From: Bradyrhizobium sp. Y36
GTDB taxonomy: Bacteria > Pseudomonadota > Alphaproteobacteria > Rhizobiales > Xanthobacteraceae
Direction of reading: 5' to 3'
NCBI RefSeq assembly: GCF_002531575.1
Contig: NZ_NWTI01000013.1
Location: 1-64,000 of the forward strand
Length of the DNA: 64,000 nt
The translations under genes and the position numbers were made by a program. Positions 49,797 through 58,696 of the stretch are shown in pieces. The notes under the pieces are model-generated. The model was given only the letters and a program-made list of their open reading frames with translations. It ran no database searches and was not told the DNA's origin. Every line of letters starts with the position of its first letter. The first letter of the stretch is position 1.

Positions 49797-51488
49797 TCAT
49801 TCCGCCGCGACGCCTGAGGATGTCACGGCCGCCTGGGCCAGTTGCCGCAAGGCAAATCGCTTCAATTTTCCAGTCTCGGTCTTCGGCAGCTGAGTCACGA
49901 ACTCGATGGCGCGCGGATATTTGTACGGCGCGATCTCGCGTTTGACATGTTCCTGCAGCTCGGTCACGAGCTTTGCGTCCGGCGTCACGCCAGCCGCCGC
50001 GATGACATAGGCCTTCACGATCATGCCGCGTGCTTCATCCGGCGCGCCCACCACGCCGCACTCGGCAACCATCGGATGCGTGAGCAGCGCCGCCTCGACG
50101 TCGGTGCCCGCGATGTTGTAGCCGGCCGACACGATCATGTCGTCGGAGCGGGACTGGTACCAGAAATAACCGTCGCCATCCATGAGATAGGTGTCGCCGG
50201 TGATGTTCCAGCCGTTCTGGACGTATTTGCGCTGCCGCTCGTCCGCGAGATAACGGCAGCCGGTCGGACCGCGCACGGCAAGCTTGCCCATCGTGCCTGG
50301 CGGCAGGTCGCGACCGTCGTCGTCGACGATCTTGGCCTCATAGCCCGGCACGGGCTTTCCGGTCGCGCCCGGGCGGATCTCGTCCTCGGTCGCGCTGATG
50401 AAGATATGCAGCAACTCGGTCGAGCCGATCCCGTCCATCAGCTTGAGGCCGGTGGCCTTGAGCCAGGCATCGAAGGTCGGCTTGGGCAGTGTCTCGCCGG
50501 CGGAGACGCATTTTCGCAGCGAGGAGATGTCGCGGCCGGCGAGCTTGCCGATCATGGCACGGTACGCGGTCGGGGCCGTGAAGCAGACCGTGATCCTGTG
50601 CTGCTCGATCGCCGTCAGAATATCGTCCGGCGTCGTCTTCTCCAGCACCACGAAAGAGGCGCCGATGTGCATCGGAAACAGCACGCCACCGAAGCCGAAG
50701 GTGAATGCGAGCGGCGCCGAGCCGACGAAGCGATCCTTCTGCTGGGCGCGCAGGATGTTGCGCGCATAGCCGTCGCAGACCGCGAGCATGTCGCGGTGGA
50801 AATGCATGGTGCCTTTGGGGTCGCCTGTCGTGCCCGACGTGAAGGCGATCAGGCAGACGTCGTCGGAGGCGGTGTCGACGGCCTTGAACTCCGCACTCGC
50901 ATCGGCAATGAGAGCTTCAAGCGAGTCCGCCGCGCCATTGCCCCAATAGACAACCCGCTTGAGATTCGGCGCCGCAGCCTTCGCCTTCTCCATTTCCTCG
51001 GCGAGCTTGCCGTCGCACAGCGCCAGCGTGATCTCCGCCTTCTGGATCGGGTAGGATAGCTCCTTGGCGCGGAGCAGCGGCATCGTCGCCACCACGATGC
51101 CACCGGCCTTGATCACCGCGAGATAGGTCGCGACCATCATCGGGTTGTTGGCCGAGCGCAGCAGCACCCGACCGCCGCTCACGAGACCGAGCTTGCCGAC
51201 CAGCACGTTGGCGATGCGATTCACCAGCGCCTGCAGCTCGCGATAGGTGTAGCTGACGGCGGGGCTGATGACGCAGGGCGCGTCCCCATGACCCTGCTCG
51301 ACCCAGCGATCGAGGAAGGAGCTGACGCAATTCAAGCGTGGTGGGTAGTTCAGCTCCGGCCGCGTGAAGATGAATTCGGGCCACAGCTCCCGCGGCGGCA
51401 GATGCTGCTGCGCAAACCTATCGACATGGGCCGTCGCGGCATTGCCGTCATGCGAGCCCTTCACTTGAACCTTGGCGGCGTTGGCCAT
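49797..51488 (-). CDS. Aryl-CoA ligase, 2-aminobenzoate/benzoate-CoA ligase type
   Basis: 563 residues, ANL superfamily. The P-loop-like A3 motif is AFTSGTTGDPKGTMHF, A5 is DGIGSTELLHIF, A7/A8 are YLMDGDGYFWYQSRSDDMIVSAGYNI, and the A10 lysine is in LPKTETGKLKR. The long N-terminus (LPPRELWPEFIFTRPELNYP) and the LLHIFISA segment are typical of benzoate/2-aminobenzoate-CoA ligases. It forms the aryl-CoA thioester in the first step of the pathway. It has its own copy of the repeated operator 52-65 bp upstream. Specificity for 2-aminobenzoate is inferred from the bifunctional monooxygenase/reductase nearby. Confidence 0.92.
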   Translation of the reverse strand: MANAAKVQVKGSHDGNAATAHVDRFAQQHLPPRELWPEFIFTRPELNYPPRLNCVSSFLDRWVEQGHGDAPCVISPAVSYTYRELQALVNRIANVLVGKLGLVSGGRVLLRSANNPMMVATYLAVIKAGGIVVATMPLLRAKELSYPIQKAEITLALCDGKLAEEMEKAKAAAPNLKRVVYWGNGAADSLEALIADASAEFKAVDTASDDVCLIAFTSGTTGDPKGTMHFHRDMLAVCDGYARNILRAQQKDRFVGSAPLAFTFGFGGVLFPMHIGASFVVLEKTTPDDILTAIEQHRITVCFTAPTAYRAMIGKLAGRDISSLRKCVSAGETLPKPTFDAWLKATGLKLMDGIGSTELLHIFISATEDEIRPGATGKPVPGYEAKIVDDDGRDLPPGTMGKLAVRGPTGCRYLADERQRKYVQNGWNITGDTYLMDGDGYFWYQSRSDDMIVSAGYNIAGTDVEAALLTHPMVAECGVVGAPDEARGMIVKAYVIAAAGVTPDAKLVTELQEHVKREIAPYKYPRAIEFVTQLPKTETGKLKRFALRQLAQAAVTSSGVAAE

Positions 51489-51539
51489 CGCACGCTCCTT
51501 TCAGCATGGATTGCACCCGGCAGCACGATCTGGAAAACA

Positions 51540-51553
51540 TTTTAGGCTTAAAA
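51540..51553 (-). promoter_or_regulatory. Putative MarR operator, site 1 (aryl-CoA ligase promoter)
   Basis: TTTTAGGCTTAAAA, the exact reverse complement of the site upstream of the bifunctional monooxygenase. Located 52-65 bp upstream of the ligase start. Confidence 0.75.
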
Positions 51554-51635
51554 CAATTCGGCGCAATAGCGGATTTTGGGCATGGCGTGCTTTTTCCTGC
51601 GGCAAAAGGGATTGGGCGGCCTGCCGGCCCAGCGC

Positions 51636-52166
51636 TTACGGCCGGCGACGGGCGGCCGATTTCTGCGCCGAGGCCTTGGTCTTGGCGAGCAGCCGCATCA
51701 ATTCGCGCACATCTTTCGGCGAAAGGTCAGCAAACAGATCGGCGATCCACGTCTCGTGCTCCGCAGCCATTCGTCGGAACTCGGCGCGACCGAGTTTTGT
51801 GAGGCGGATCACCTGGACACGACGGTCCGTCTCGGACGTCCGCCGGTCGAGATGGCCGGATTCCACGAGGCGCTCGACGAGACCGGTGACGTTGCCGTTC
51901 GACACCATCATGCGCTTGGAGACATCAGACAGCGTCATGCCGTCAGGCGCCTTGTCGAGCTGTGCCATCAAATCGAAGCGGGGCAACGTGACGTCGAAGC
52001 GGTGCCGCAGCCGGCCCCGGACCTCACCCTCGATCAGCGTCGTGCAGGTCAGAAGGCGCAACCACAGCCGGAGCTCGTCGGCGTGATCTTCAGGCGTTTC
52101 GACGGCCTTGGTCTCGGAATCGAGCATCGCGGTGCAGTCACTCTCGGCGGGCATTGGCGCCGGCAC
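51636..52166 (-). CDS. MarR family transcriptional regulator
   Basis: About 176 residues from GTG 52166 (GGGGA 4 nt upstream); ATG at 52154 is an alternative. The winged-helix core is FDLMAQLDKAPDGMTLSDVSKRMMVSNGNVTGLVERLVESGHLDRRTSETDRRVQVIRLT, with dimerisation helices on both sides. Relatives in aromatic-acid clusters repress and are released by aryl-CoA thioesters (BadR/HcaR/GenR type). Six similar quasi-palindromes lie at the promoters of this cluster, one just upstream of this gene, supporting local and self regulation. Confidence 0.92.
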   Translation of the reverse strand: MPAPMPAESDCTAMLDSETKAVETPEDHADELRLWLRLLTCTTLIEGEVRGRLRHRFDVTLPRFDLMAQLDKAPDGMTLSDVSKRMMVSNGNVTGLVERLVESGHLDRRTSETDRRVQVIRLTKLGRAEFRRMAAEHETWIADLFADLSPKDVRELMRLLAKTKASAQKSAARRRP

Positions 52167-52179
52167 GGATTCCCCAACA

Positions 52180-52193
52180 TTTTGAGCTTCAAA
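52180..52193 (-). promoter_or_regulatory. Putative MarR operator, site 2 (marR promoter)
   Basis: TTTTGAGCTTCAAA, containing the inverted repeat TTTGA-GCT-TCAAA, 14 bp before the GTG start of the regulator gene; suited to autorepression. Confidence 0.65.
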
Positions 52194-52249
52194 TAAATCG
52201 GGTCCGGCCGCAAGTCCAAAGCTGCAACAATCGACCGCACGTCAACTTC

Positions 52250-52262
52250 TTTAGGCTTCAAA
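52250..52262 (+). promoter_or_regulatory. Putative MarR operator, site 3 (binding-protein promoter)
   Basis: TTTAGGCTTCAAA, same core as site 1 with one arm changed, in the divergent region and about 145 bp before the substrate-binding-protein start. Confidence 0.65.
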
Positions 52263-52405
52263 TAATTGGCGCGCCACTTGCATGCGCCGCTGCCCGCAGG
52301 ATGCCGAACGTTTGAGCGCTGCTTGCCGCGGCAGCCTTCATCGGCATAAGCTTGGATTGGAGTAGCGGCTTGCAGCGCTCGCCGATAGTCACGAGGGGAC
52401 AGATC

Positions 52406-53581
52406 ATGAAGACGCAAATGACCTTGGCCGCAGCCACCATGCTGCTTGGCACGGCGATGACTCCCGCCCTCGCCCAGGAGAAGATCAAGCTGGGCGTGAT
52501 CGTGACCCTGTCGGGGCCCGCGGCCGCACTCGGCCAACAGGTTCGCGACGGCTTTGCGCTCGCGGTGAAGGATCTCGGCGGCAAGATGGGCGGCCGCGAT
52601 ATCGAGGTGATCGTTGCGGATGATGAGCTGAAGCCGGATGCGGCGGTGACCAAGGTCAAGGGCCTGCTCGAGCGCGACAAGGTCGACTTCGTGGTCGGCC
52701 CGATCTTCTCCAACATCCTGCAGGCGATCCACCGGCCCGTGACGGAATCGAAGACCTTCCTGATCAGCCCCAATGCCGGCCCGTCGACATTTGCCGGCAA
52801 GGACTGCAACCCGTTCTTCTTTGTGACCTCGTATCAGAACGACCAGGTGCACGAGATCCTCGGCAAGGTCGCGCAGGATCGCGGCTACAAGCGCATGTAC
52901 CTGATGGTGCCGAACTATCAGGCCGGCAAGGATTCGGTGGCGGGCTTCAAGCTCGACTACAAGGGCGAGATCGTCGAAGAATCCTACATGCCGCTGAACA
53001 CGCTCGACTTCCAGCCGGAGCTGTCCAAGATCTCCTCGCAGAAGCCCGATGCTCTCTTCACGTTCATGCCCGGCGGTCTCGGAGTCAATCTCGTCAAACA
53101 ATACCGGCAGGCGGGCCTCGCCGACAGCATCCCGGTGCTCTCGGCTTTCACGGTGGATGAATCGACCTTGCCGGCTCAGCAGGACGCAGCCGTCGGCATG
53201 TTTGGTGGAGCGAACTGGGCGCCCAATCTCGACAATCCCCAGAACAAGAAGTTCGTCGCCTCCTATGAGGCCGCCTACAATGTCGTACCCGGCACCTACG
53301 CGTTCCAGGCCTATGATGCCGCGATGCTGATCGACAGCGCGATCAAGGCCGTGAAGGGTGACCTCTCGAACAAGGATGCGGTTGGAGCCGCACTGAAGAA
53401 GGCCGACTTCACATCGCTGCGCGGCGCCTTCAAGTTCAACACCAACGGCTATCCGATCCAGGATTTTTATCTGACCAAGGTTGCCAAGCGTCCGGACGGC
53501 AAGTTCCAGACCGAGATCGTGCAAAAGGTCTTCGAGAATTACGGCGACCGCTACGCCAAGGACTGCAAGGCGGCGAACTAA
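52406..53581 (+). CDS. ABC transporter substrate-binding protein, branched-chain amino-acid/aromatic-acid type
   Basis: 391 residues. A signal peptide (MKTQMTLAAATMLLGTAMTPALA) precedes EKIKLGVIVTLSGPAAALGQQVRDGFALAVKDLGGKMGGRDIEVIVADDELKPD, the LivJ/HAAT-type periplasmic-binding core; VGPIFSNILQAIHRP and NAGPSTFAGKDCNPFFF continue it. The ribosome-binding site is GAGGGG. No LivHMGF partners are in the window, so it either uses a remote permease or is expressed apart. The cluster context suggests an aromatic acid ligand such as anthranilate. Confidence 0.93.
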   Translation: MKTQMTLAAATMLLGTAMTPALAQEKIKLGVIVTLSGPAAALGQQVRDGFALAVKDLGGKMGGRDIEVIVADDELKPDAAVTKVKGLLERDKVDFVVGPIFSNILQAIHRPVTESKTFLISPNAGPSTFAGKDCNPFFFVTSYQNDQVHEILGKVAQDRGYKRMYLMVPNYQAGKDSVAGFKLDYKGEIVEESYMPLNTLDFQPELSKISSQKPDALFTFMPGGLGVNLVKQYRQAGLADSIPVLSAFTVDESTLPAQQDAAVGMFGGANWAPNLDNPQNKKFVASYEAAYNVVPGTYAFQAYDAAMLIDSAIKAVKGDLSNKDAVGAALKKADFTSLRGAFKFNTNGYPIQDFYLTKVAKRPDGKFQTEIVQKVFENYGDRYAKDCKAAN

Positions 53582-53609
53582 AGCCGCGACTGGTTACGGG
53601 AGGACTTCA

Positions 53610-54068
53610 ATGAGCAGCGAAATCACCGGCATCACACGGGCCAATGAGGGCATCCAGGGCATCTCCTGGAACATCCTAGGCCAGACCTATGTGCCGAAGA
53701 GCAAGACCGAGCACAGCTTCTCCTGGCACGCGACGCTGCCGCCGGGCACCTTCGTGCCGCCGCATATTCATCCCGACCAGGACGAATATCTCTATATGCT
53801 GGAGGGCAAGCTCGACTTCATGCTCGGCAATTCCGAGGCGCAGGCGACTGCGGGCGACCTGATCCGGCTCGGCATGGGCGTGCCGCACGGCATCTTCAAC
53901 AAATCGGAGCAGACAGCAAAAGTGCTGTTCTGGGTCTCGCCGACCAAAAAGCTGTTCGACCTGTTCTGGGGCCTTCACAACATGAAGGAACAAAAGCCCG
54001 AAGACGTGGTGGCGATGGCGGCCGAGTTCAACATCCACTTCCTGCCGCCGCCTCCCGGCGCCGGCTAG
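53610..54068 (+). CDS. Cupin-domain protein
   Basis: 152 residues with a single cupin barrel: motif 1 PPHIHPDQDEYLYMLEGKLDF (His, His, Glu) and motif 2 GDLIRLGMGVPHGIFN (His), which together form a plausible 3-His/1-Glu metal site. A GGGAGG ribosome-binding site precedes the ATG, 28 nt after the binding-protein gene. Could be a small dioxygenase, isomerase or ligand-binding protein acting in the aromatic pathway; exact role unknown. Confidence 0.85.
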   Translation: MSSEITGITRANEGIQGISWNILGQTYVPKSKTEHSFSWHATLPPGTFVPPHIHPDQDEYLYMLEGKLDFMLGNSEAQATAGDLIRLGMGVPHGIFNKSEQTAKVLFWVSPTKKLFDLFWGLHNMKEQKPEDVVAMAAEFNIHFLPPPPGAG

Positions 54069-54077
54069 CGGCGGGCC

Positions 54078-55328
54078 TCAGGCGCGCACCGCTGCAAGCC
54101 CCGGCACGGCGGCGAAACCGGCCTTGGTGGCATAGCCGCGCACGATGGCCTCGCGTTGGGAATAGCTCAGCACGTTGTCCACATTGTCGAAACCGTCGGG
54201 GGCAAGCTGCTCGACGGCATCGATGACGCCCTCGGGACCGCCGCGCCGGTTGGAGCGGACGATATCGGCCGTCATCGGCAGGCGCTTCTTCTCGTATTCG
54301 AGCAGTGCCTGGCGCGGATGCTCGGCGCGCACCAAAGCGTCGGCAAGGCAGCGCGCGTCGAGGATCGCCTGCGAGGCGCCATTCGAGCCGACCGGATACA
54401 TGGGATGCGCGGCATCGCCAAGCAGCGTGACACGTCCAGACGACCAATAGGGCAAGGGATCGCGATCGCAGGTCGGATATTCGTAGAATTCGGGCGTCGC
54501 CGCGATCAGGCTCCTCACGTCGATATGGGGGATCGAGAAGCGAGCCACGTACGGCATCAGCTCCTCGCGGCGACCGGGCCGCGACCAGTCCTCCTTGCGC
54601 GGCGGCGGGGCGTTACCTTCGCCAACCTTCACCAGCACGGCCCAATTGGTCAGGCGGCTCGCCGGGCTCGATCCCTCCGCGATCGGGTAGATCACCACCT
54701 TGGCATTGAGCCCACCGGCGACGATCATCGATTTGCCGGTGAGGAACAGCGGCCAGTCGCGCGCACCGCGCCAAAGCATCAGGCCGTTCCAGCACGGCGG
54801 GCCCTCGTTCGGAAACAGCGTCTCGCGAACGCGGGAATGAATGCCGTCGGCGCCGATCAGGATATCGCCGCGCGCGGTGTGAACGTGCGCGCCAGTGCGA
54901 TCGAAGAAATAGGCGGTGACGCCGCCCTCGTCCTGCGTGAAGGCACCGAGCCGGCAACCGGTGTGGATGGCATCAGCCCCGAGCCGTTCCTCGACGGCGC
55001 GATGGATGACGCCCTGGAGGCGGCCGCGGTGGATCGAGAATTGCGGCACGTCGTGGCCGGCGTCGATCCCGCGGGCTTCGCGCCAGACCTCCTGGCCATG
55101 ACGGTTGAGATAATAGAGCTGGTCGGTGCGAACAGCGACGTCGTCGAGCTTCTGGAGCAGGCCGAGCCCGGCGAGCTCGCGCATGGCATGCGGCAGCGTG
55201 TTGATGCCAACGCCAAGCTCACGAATGGTGTCGGCCTGCTCGAAAATCTCGCAGTCGAGGCCACGCGAACGCAGCATCAAGCCGGTGGTGAGACCACCGA
55301 TACCACCACCGACGATAATCGCCTTCAT
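54078..55328 (-). CDS. FAD-dependent aromatic hydroxylase (salicylate hydroxylase-like)
   Basis: 416 residues, group A flavoprotein monooxygenase. The dinucleotide site is IIVGGGIGGLTTGLMLRSRG; DILIGADGIHSRVRETLF is the DG motif; RVTLLGDAAHPMYPVGSNGASQAILDA is the GD motif. No transmembrane segment. It lies 51 nt downstream of the bifunctional monooxygenase gene on the same strand and converges with the cupin gene. It may hydroxylate a free aromatic intermediate or a related growth substrate. Confidence 0.92.
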   Translation of the reverse strand: MKAIIVGGGIGGLTTGLMLRSRGLDCEIFEQADTIRELGVGINTLPHAMRELAGLGLLQKLDDVAVRTDQLYYLNRHGQEVWREARGIDAGHDVPQFSIHRGRLQGVIHRAVEERLGADAIHTGCRLGAFTQDEGGVTAYFFDRTGAHVHTARGDILIGADGIHSRVRETLFPNEGPPCWNGLMLWRGARDWPLFLTGKSMIVAGGLNAKVVIYPIAEGSSPASRLTNWAVLVKVGEGNAPPPRKEDWSRPGRREELMPYVARFSIPHIDVRSLIAATPEFYEYPTCDRDPLPYWSSGRVTLLGDAAHPMYPVGSNGASQAILDARCLADALVRAEHPRQALLEYEKKRLPMTADIVRSNRRGGPEGVIDAVEQLAPDGFDNVDNVLSYSQREAIVRGYATKAGFAAVPGLAAVRA

Positions 55329-55379
55329 CGCCTTTACTCCACTCGAAACACAGGCAATGGGTTAACGTCGCACGGGCGG

Positions 55380-57731
55380 TCACTCCGCCGCAAGCGGCTT
55401 TGTCGCCTCCGCCTTGAGCTCGGCCCGGGTCTTGGGCTTAGCCTTAATTCGCAGCTCGTCCATGTCCTGCCGATCGCGGACGCTGTTGCGGAAAATCTGA
55501 TCCATTCCGGGCAGATATTGCGGTGGGCAGAACGCGTCCTTGGCCCCGTACCAGGCCGCCGCCCTCATGGTGAAGAAGGGATCGACCAGATGCGGCCGGC
55601 CGAGGGCGACAAGGTCTGCCCGGCCGGCGGCCAGGATGGTGTTGGCCTGGTCCGCCGTCGTGATGTTGCCAACGCACATCGTGGCCACCCGCGCCTCGTT
55701 GCGGACCTGGTCGGAAAACGGCGTCTGGAACATGCGGCCGTAGACGGGCTGCGCATCGCGCACGGTCTGCCCGGTGGAGACGTCGATCAGATCGACGCCG
55801 GCCTCAGCGAAGGCGCGCGCAATCGCCACCGCATCGTCGCCGGTGATGCCGCCTTCGGCCCAGTCGGTCGCGGAGATACGTACCGACATCGGCTTGTGCG
55901 ACGGCCAGACCGCACGGAGCGCCTCGAAGATCTCCAGCGGGAACCGCAGCCGATTTTCGAGTGAACCACCATACTGGTCCGTGCGCGTATTGGTCAGCGG
56001 CGAGATGAAGCTTGCGAGCAGATAGCCGTGGGCGCAGTGCAGCTCCAGCATGTCGAAGCCGCAGCGTTCGCCGCGCTCGGCCGCAGCGACGAAGGCATCC
56101 CTCACCGCATTCATGCCGGCACGATCGAGCTCCCGCGGCACCTGACTGTCGGGAAAATAAGGCAGCGGCGATGCCGAGACCACGTCCCAGCCGCCCTCCT
56201 CAAGCGGGCGGTCCATGCCGTCCCACATCAGCTTGGTCGCGCCCTTGCGGCCGGCGTGCCCGAGTTGCAGGCAGATCTTGGCAGCCGAGTTGCCGTGGAC
56301 AAAATCCACGATGCGCCGCCAGGCGGCCTCCTGCTCGTCGTTCCACAGGCCGGCGCAGCCGGGCGTGATACGGGCCTCGCGGCTGACGCAGGTCATCTCG
56401 GTGAAGATCAGGCCGGCCCCACCGATTGCGCGCGAGCCATAATGCACGAGATGGAAATCGGTCGGCACGCCCTCCTTCGCCGAGTACATGCACATCGGCG
56501 ACATCACGGCGCGATTGACGACTTCCATCTCCCGCAGCCTGAACGGCTGGAACAGCGGCACCACCGGCTTTGAGGTATCGACGTCAAAACCGCTGTCGCG
56601 AACCTGCTTGGCAAACGACTTCTCGACTTCGGCCACGAAATCCGGCGCGCGGAGCTTCAGATTGTCATAGGTGATCGCCTTCGAGCGCGTCATCACGCCA
56701 AAGGCGAACTGCACTGGGTCGAAATCCCAGAAGCGCTCGACATGCTCGAACCAGACCAGCGAGACGTCGGCGGCGTGCTGGGTCTTCTCGACTTCCTCGC
56801 GGCGGCCGTGCTCGTAAACGTCGAGCGCAGCCTTGATGTCCGGCGCCTTTTCCATCGCCTCGGCCAAGGCGATGGCGTCTTCCATCGCGAGCTTGGTGCC
56901 GGAGCCGATCGAGAAATGCGCGCTCGCCTTGGCATCGCCAAGCAGCACCATGTTGTCCTTGACCCAGCGCTTGCTGCGGATCATCGGAAAGTTGCGCCAC
57001 ATCGAGCGGTTGGTGAGCAGCTTGTGCCCGTCGAGGAACCAGCCGAAAATCTCGGCCATTCGCGCGGCGGACTGGCTCTCGTTCAGGCCCGTCAGACCGG
57101 CGCGTTCGAACGTTTCAGGGTCGGTCTCGAAGATCCAGGTCGAGTGCCCAGCCTCGTATTGATAGGCGTGGGCAATGAACGGCCCCCACTCGGTCTCCTG
57201 AAAGATGAAGGTGAAGGCATCGAGCGGCCTGGTCGAGCCCATCCAGGCGAACTTGTTGGAACGGAGGTCGACCTCGGGCTGAAAGTGCTCGACATATGTC
57301 TCGCGGAATCGGCTGTTGATGCCGTCGGCGATCAGCACGAGATCGGCGTCGGCGAAGCGGGATTCGTCATCGACATCAGCCTCGAAATGCAGGACCACGC
57401 CGAGTTCGCGCGCCCGCTGCTGGAGGATCAACAGCAGCTTCTGCCGCGAGCAGCCGCAAAAGCCGTTGCCGCCGACCCGGTGCACCGTACCGCGAAAATG
57501 CACCGCGATGTCGTCCCAGTACGCGAACTCCTGGGTGATGCGGCGATAGCTCGGCAGATCGTGCTTTTCGAAATTGTCCAGCGTGGCGTCGGAGAACACC
57601 ACGCCGAAGCCGAACGTGTCATCGGCCCGATTGCGCTCGTACACCGTGATGTCGGCGCCCGGGCGCTGCTTCTTGAGCAGGATCGCAGCGTAGAGACCTG
57701 CAGGTCCGCCACCGATGATCGCGACTTTCAT
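55380..57731 (-). CDS. Bifunctional 2-aminobenzoyl-CoA monooxygenase/reductase (salicylyl-CoA 5-hydroxylase/oxidoreductase)
   Basis: 783 residues, a natural fusion. Residues 1-about 390 are a flavin monooxygenase (IIGGGPAGLYAAILLKKQRPG, LVLIADGINSRFRE, NMVLLGDAKASAHFSIGSGTKLAMEDA). Residues about 400-770 are an Old-Yellow-Enzyme reductase of the YqjM/XenA kind (LFQPFRLREMEVVNRAVMSPMCMYSA, LQLGHAGRKG, DMLELHCAHGYLLASFISPLTN, RTDQYGGSLENRLRF, LVALGRPHL). The same architecture is known from Azoarcus evansii, where the enzyme hydroxylates and then reduces the ring of 2-aminobenzoyl-CoA. This protein is the strongest clue to the cluster's function. An operator copy lies 36-49 bp upstream. Confidence 0.94.
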   Translation of the reverse strand: MKVAIIGGGPAGLYAAILLKKQRPGADITVYERNRADDTFGFGVVFSDATLDNFEKHDLPSYRRITQEFAYWDDIAVHFRGTVHRVGGNGFCGCSRQKLLLILQQRARELGVVLHFEADVDDESRFADADLVLIADGINSRFRETYVEHFQPEVDLRSNKFAWMGSTRPLDAFTFIFQETEWGPFIAHAYQYEAGHSTWIFETDPETFERAGLTGLNESQSAARMAEIFGWFLDGHKLLTNRSMWRNFPMIRSKRWVKDNMVLLGDAKASAHFSIGSGTKLAMEDAIALAEAMEKAPDIKAALDVYEHGRREEVEKTQHAADVSLVWFEHVERFWDFDPVQFAFGVMTRSKAITYDNLKLRAPDFVAEVEKSFAKQVRDSGFDVDTSKPVVPLFQPFRLREMEVVNRAVMSPMCMYSAKEGVPTDFHLVHYGSRAIGGAGLIFTEMTCVSREARITPGCAGLWNDEQEAAWRRIVDFVHGNSAAKICLQLGHAGRKGATKLMWDGMDRPLEEGGWDVVSASPLPYFPDSQVPRELDRAGMNAVRDAFVAAAERGERCGFDMLELHCAHGYLLASFISPLTNTRTDQYGGSLENRLRFPLEIFEALRAVWPSHKPMSVRISATDWAEGGITGDDAVAIARAFAEAGVDLIDVSTGQTVRDAQPVYGRMFQTPFSDQVRNEARVATMCVGNITTADQANTILAAGRADLVALGRPHLVDPFFTMRAAAWYGAKDAFCPPQYLPGMDQIFRNSVRDRQDMDELRIKAKPKTRAELKAEATKPLAAE

Positions 57732-57766
57732 GGGAGCCTCGCCAATTCACCCGGCCATGGAAACTA

Positions 57767-57780
57767 TTTTAAGCCTAAAA
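57767..57780 (+). promoter_or_regulatory. Putative MarR operator, site 4 (bifunctional monooxygenase promoter)
   Basis: TTTTAAGCCTAAAA, reverse complement of site 1, 36-49 bp upstream of the monooxygenase/reductase start and between it and the crotonase gene. Confidence 0.75.
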
Positions 57781-57829
57781 TAATTTCGCGCAAGTCCCCG
57801 CTGCTGGCCTCAGCACAGGCTCGGCCGGC

Positions 57830-58666
57830 CTAGTCGCCCCGGAAGACCGGCTTGACCTTGTTGGCGAAGGCTTCGAAGGCGCGCTCGAAATCGGCCGTGG
57901 TCATGCACAGAGCCTGGGCAACGGCTTCCGCCTCGATCGCCTCTTCCACCGACATTGCCCATTCCATCGCCAGCATCCGCTTGGTCATGGTGTTGGCGAA
58001 GGTAGGCCCTTCCGCGATCTGCTTCGCCAGTAATTGGGCCTGGGGAAGCACCTGCTCCGGCGTGACGATGCGGCTGAAGAAACCCCAACGTTCGCCTTCC
58101 TCAGCAGTCATGAACCGGCCGGTGTAGAGCAACTCGGAGGCACGAGACTGCCCGATGATCCGCGGCAGGATCGCGCATGCCCCCATGTCGCAGCCGGCCA
58201 GCCCAACCTTGTTGAAGAGGAAGGCCACCTTGGCCCCGCTCGCAGCTAAGCGCATATCCGAGGCCATGGCGACGATCGCACCGGCGCCAGCACAGATGCC
58301 CTCGACTGCGGCGACGATCGGCTGCGGGCAGGCCCGCATCGCCTTGACGAGATCGCCGGTCATCCGCGTGAAGGCGGTCAGCCCCTTGGTGTCCATCTTC
58401 ACGAGCGGGCCGATGATCTCGAACACATCGCCGCCGGACGAGAAATTGCCGCCTGCACCGGTCACCACGATGGATTTGACCGCGTCGTCGAACGCACAGG
58501 CACGGAAGAAATCGGTCAGCTCCCGGTAGCTCTCGAACGTCAGCGGATTCTTGCGCTCGGGTCGATTGAGCGTCACGGTGGCAACACCGTCGACAACCGC
58601 CAGCAGGAAGTGCTGCGGCGAGTAATCCGCGAGCGGCACGGTGACGGGATTGACTGGTCTGCTCAT
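57830..58666 (-). CDS. Enoyl-CoA hydratase family protein of the aromatic cluster
   Basis: 278 residues, crotonase fold: VTLNRPERKNPLTFESY, VVTGAGGNFSSGGDVFEII (first oxyanion loop), VEGICAGAGAIVAMASDMRLA (second loop) and VAFLFNKVGLAGCDMGACAILPRIIG. C-terminal helix FERAFEAFANKVKPVFRGD is standard. It lies 30 nt after the SDR gene and upstream of the bifunctional enzyme on the same strand. It probably hydrates or ring-opens a non-aromatic CoA intermediate in the beta-oxidation-like lower pathway. Confidence 0.92.
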   Translation of the reverse strand: MSRPVNPVTVPLADYSPQHFLLAVVDGVATVTLNRPERKNPLTFESYRELTDFFRACAFDDAVKSIVVTGAGGNFSSGGDVFEIIGPLVKMDTKGLTAFTRMTGDLVKAMRACPQPIVAAVEGICAGAGAIVAMASDMRLAASGAKVAFLFNKVGLAGCDMGACAILPRIIGQSRASELLYTGRFMTAEEGERWGFFSRIVTPEQVLPQAQLLAKQIAEGPTFANTMTKRMLAMEWAMSVEEAIEAEAVAQALCMTTADFERAFEAFANKVKPVFRGD

Positions 58667-58696
58667 GCGATCTCCTTGGGTGTCTGTTCCGCGCCG

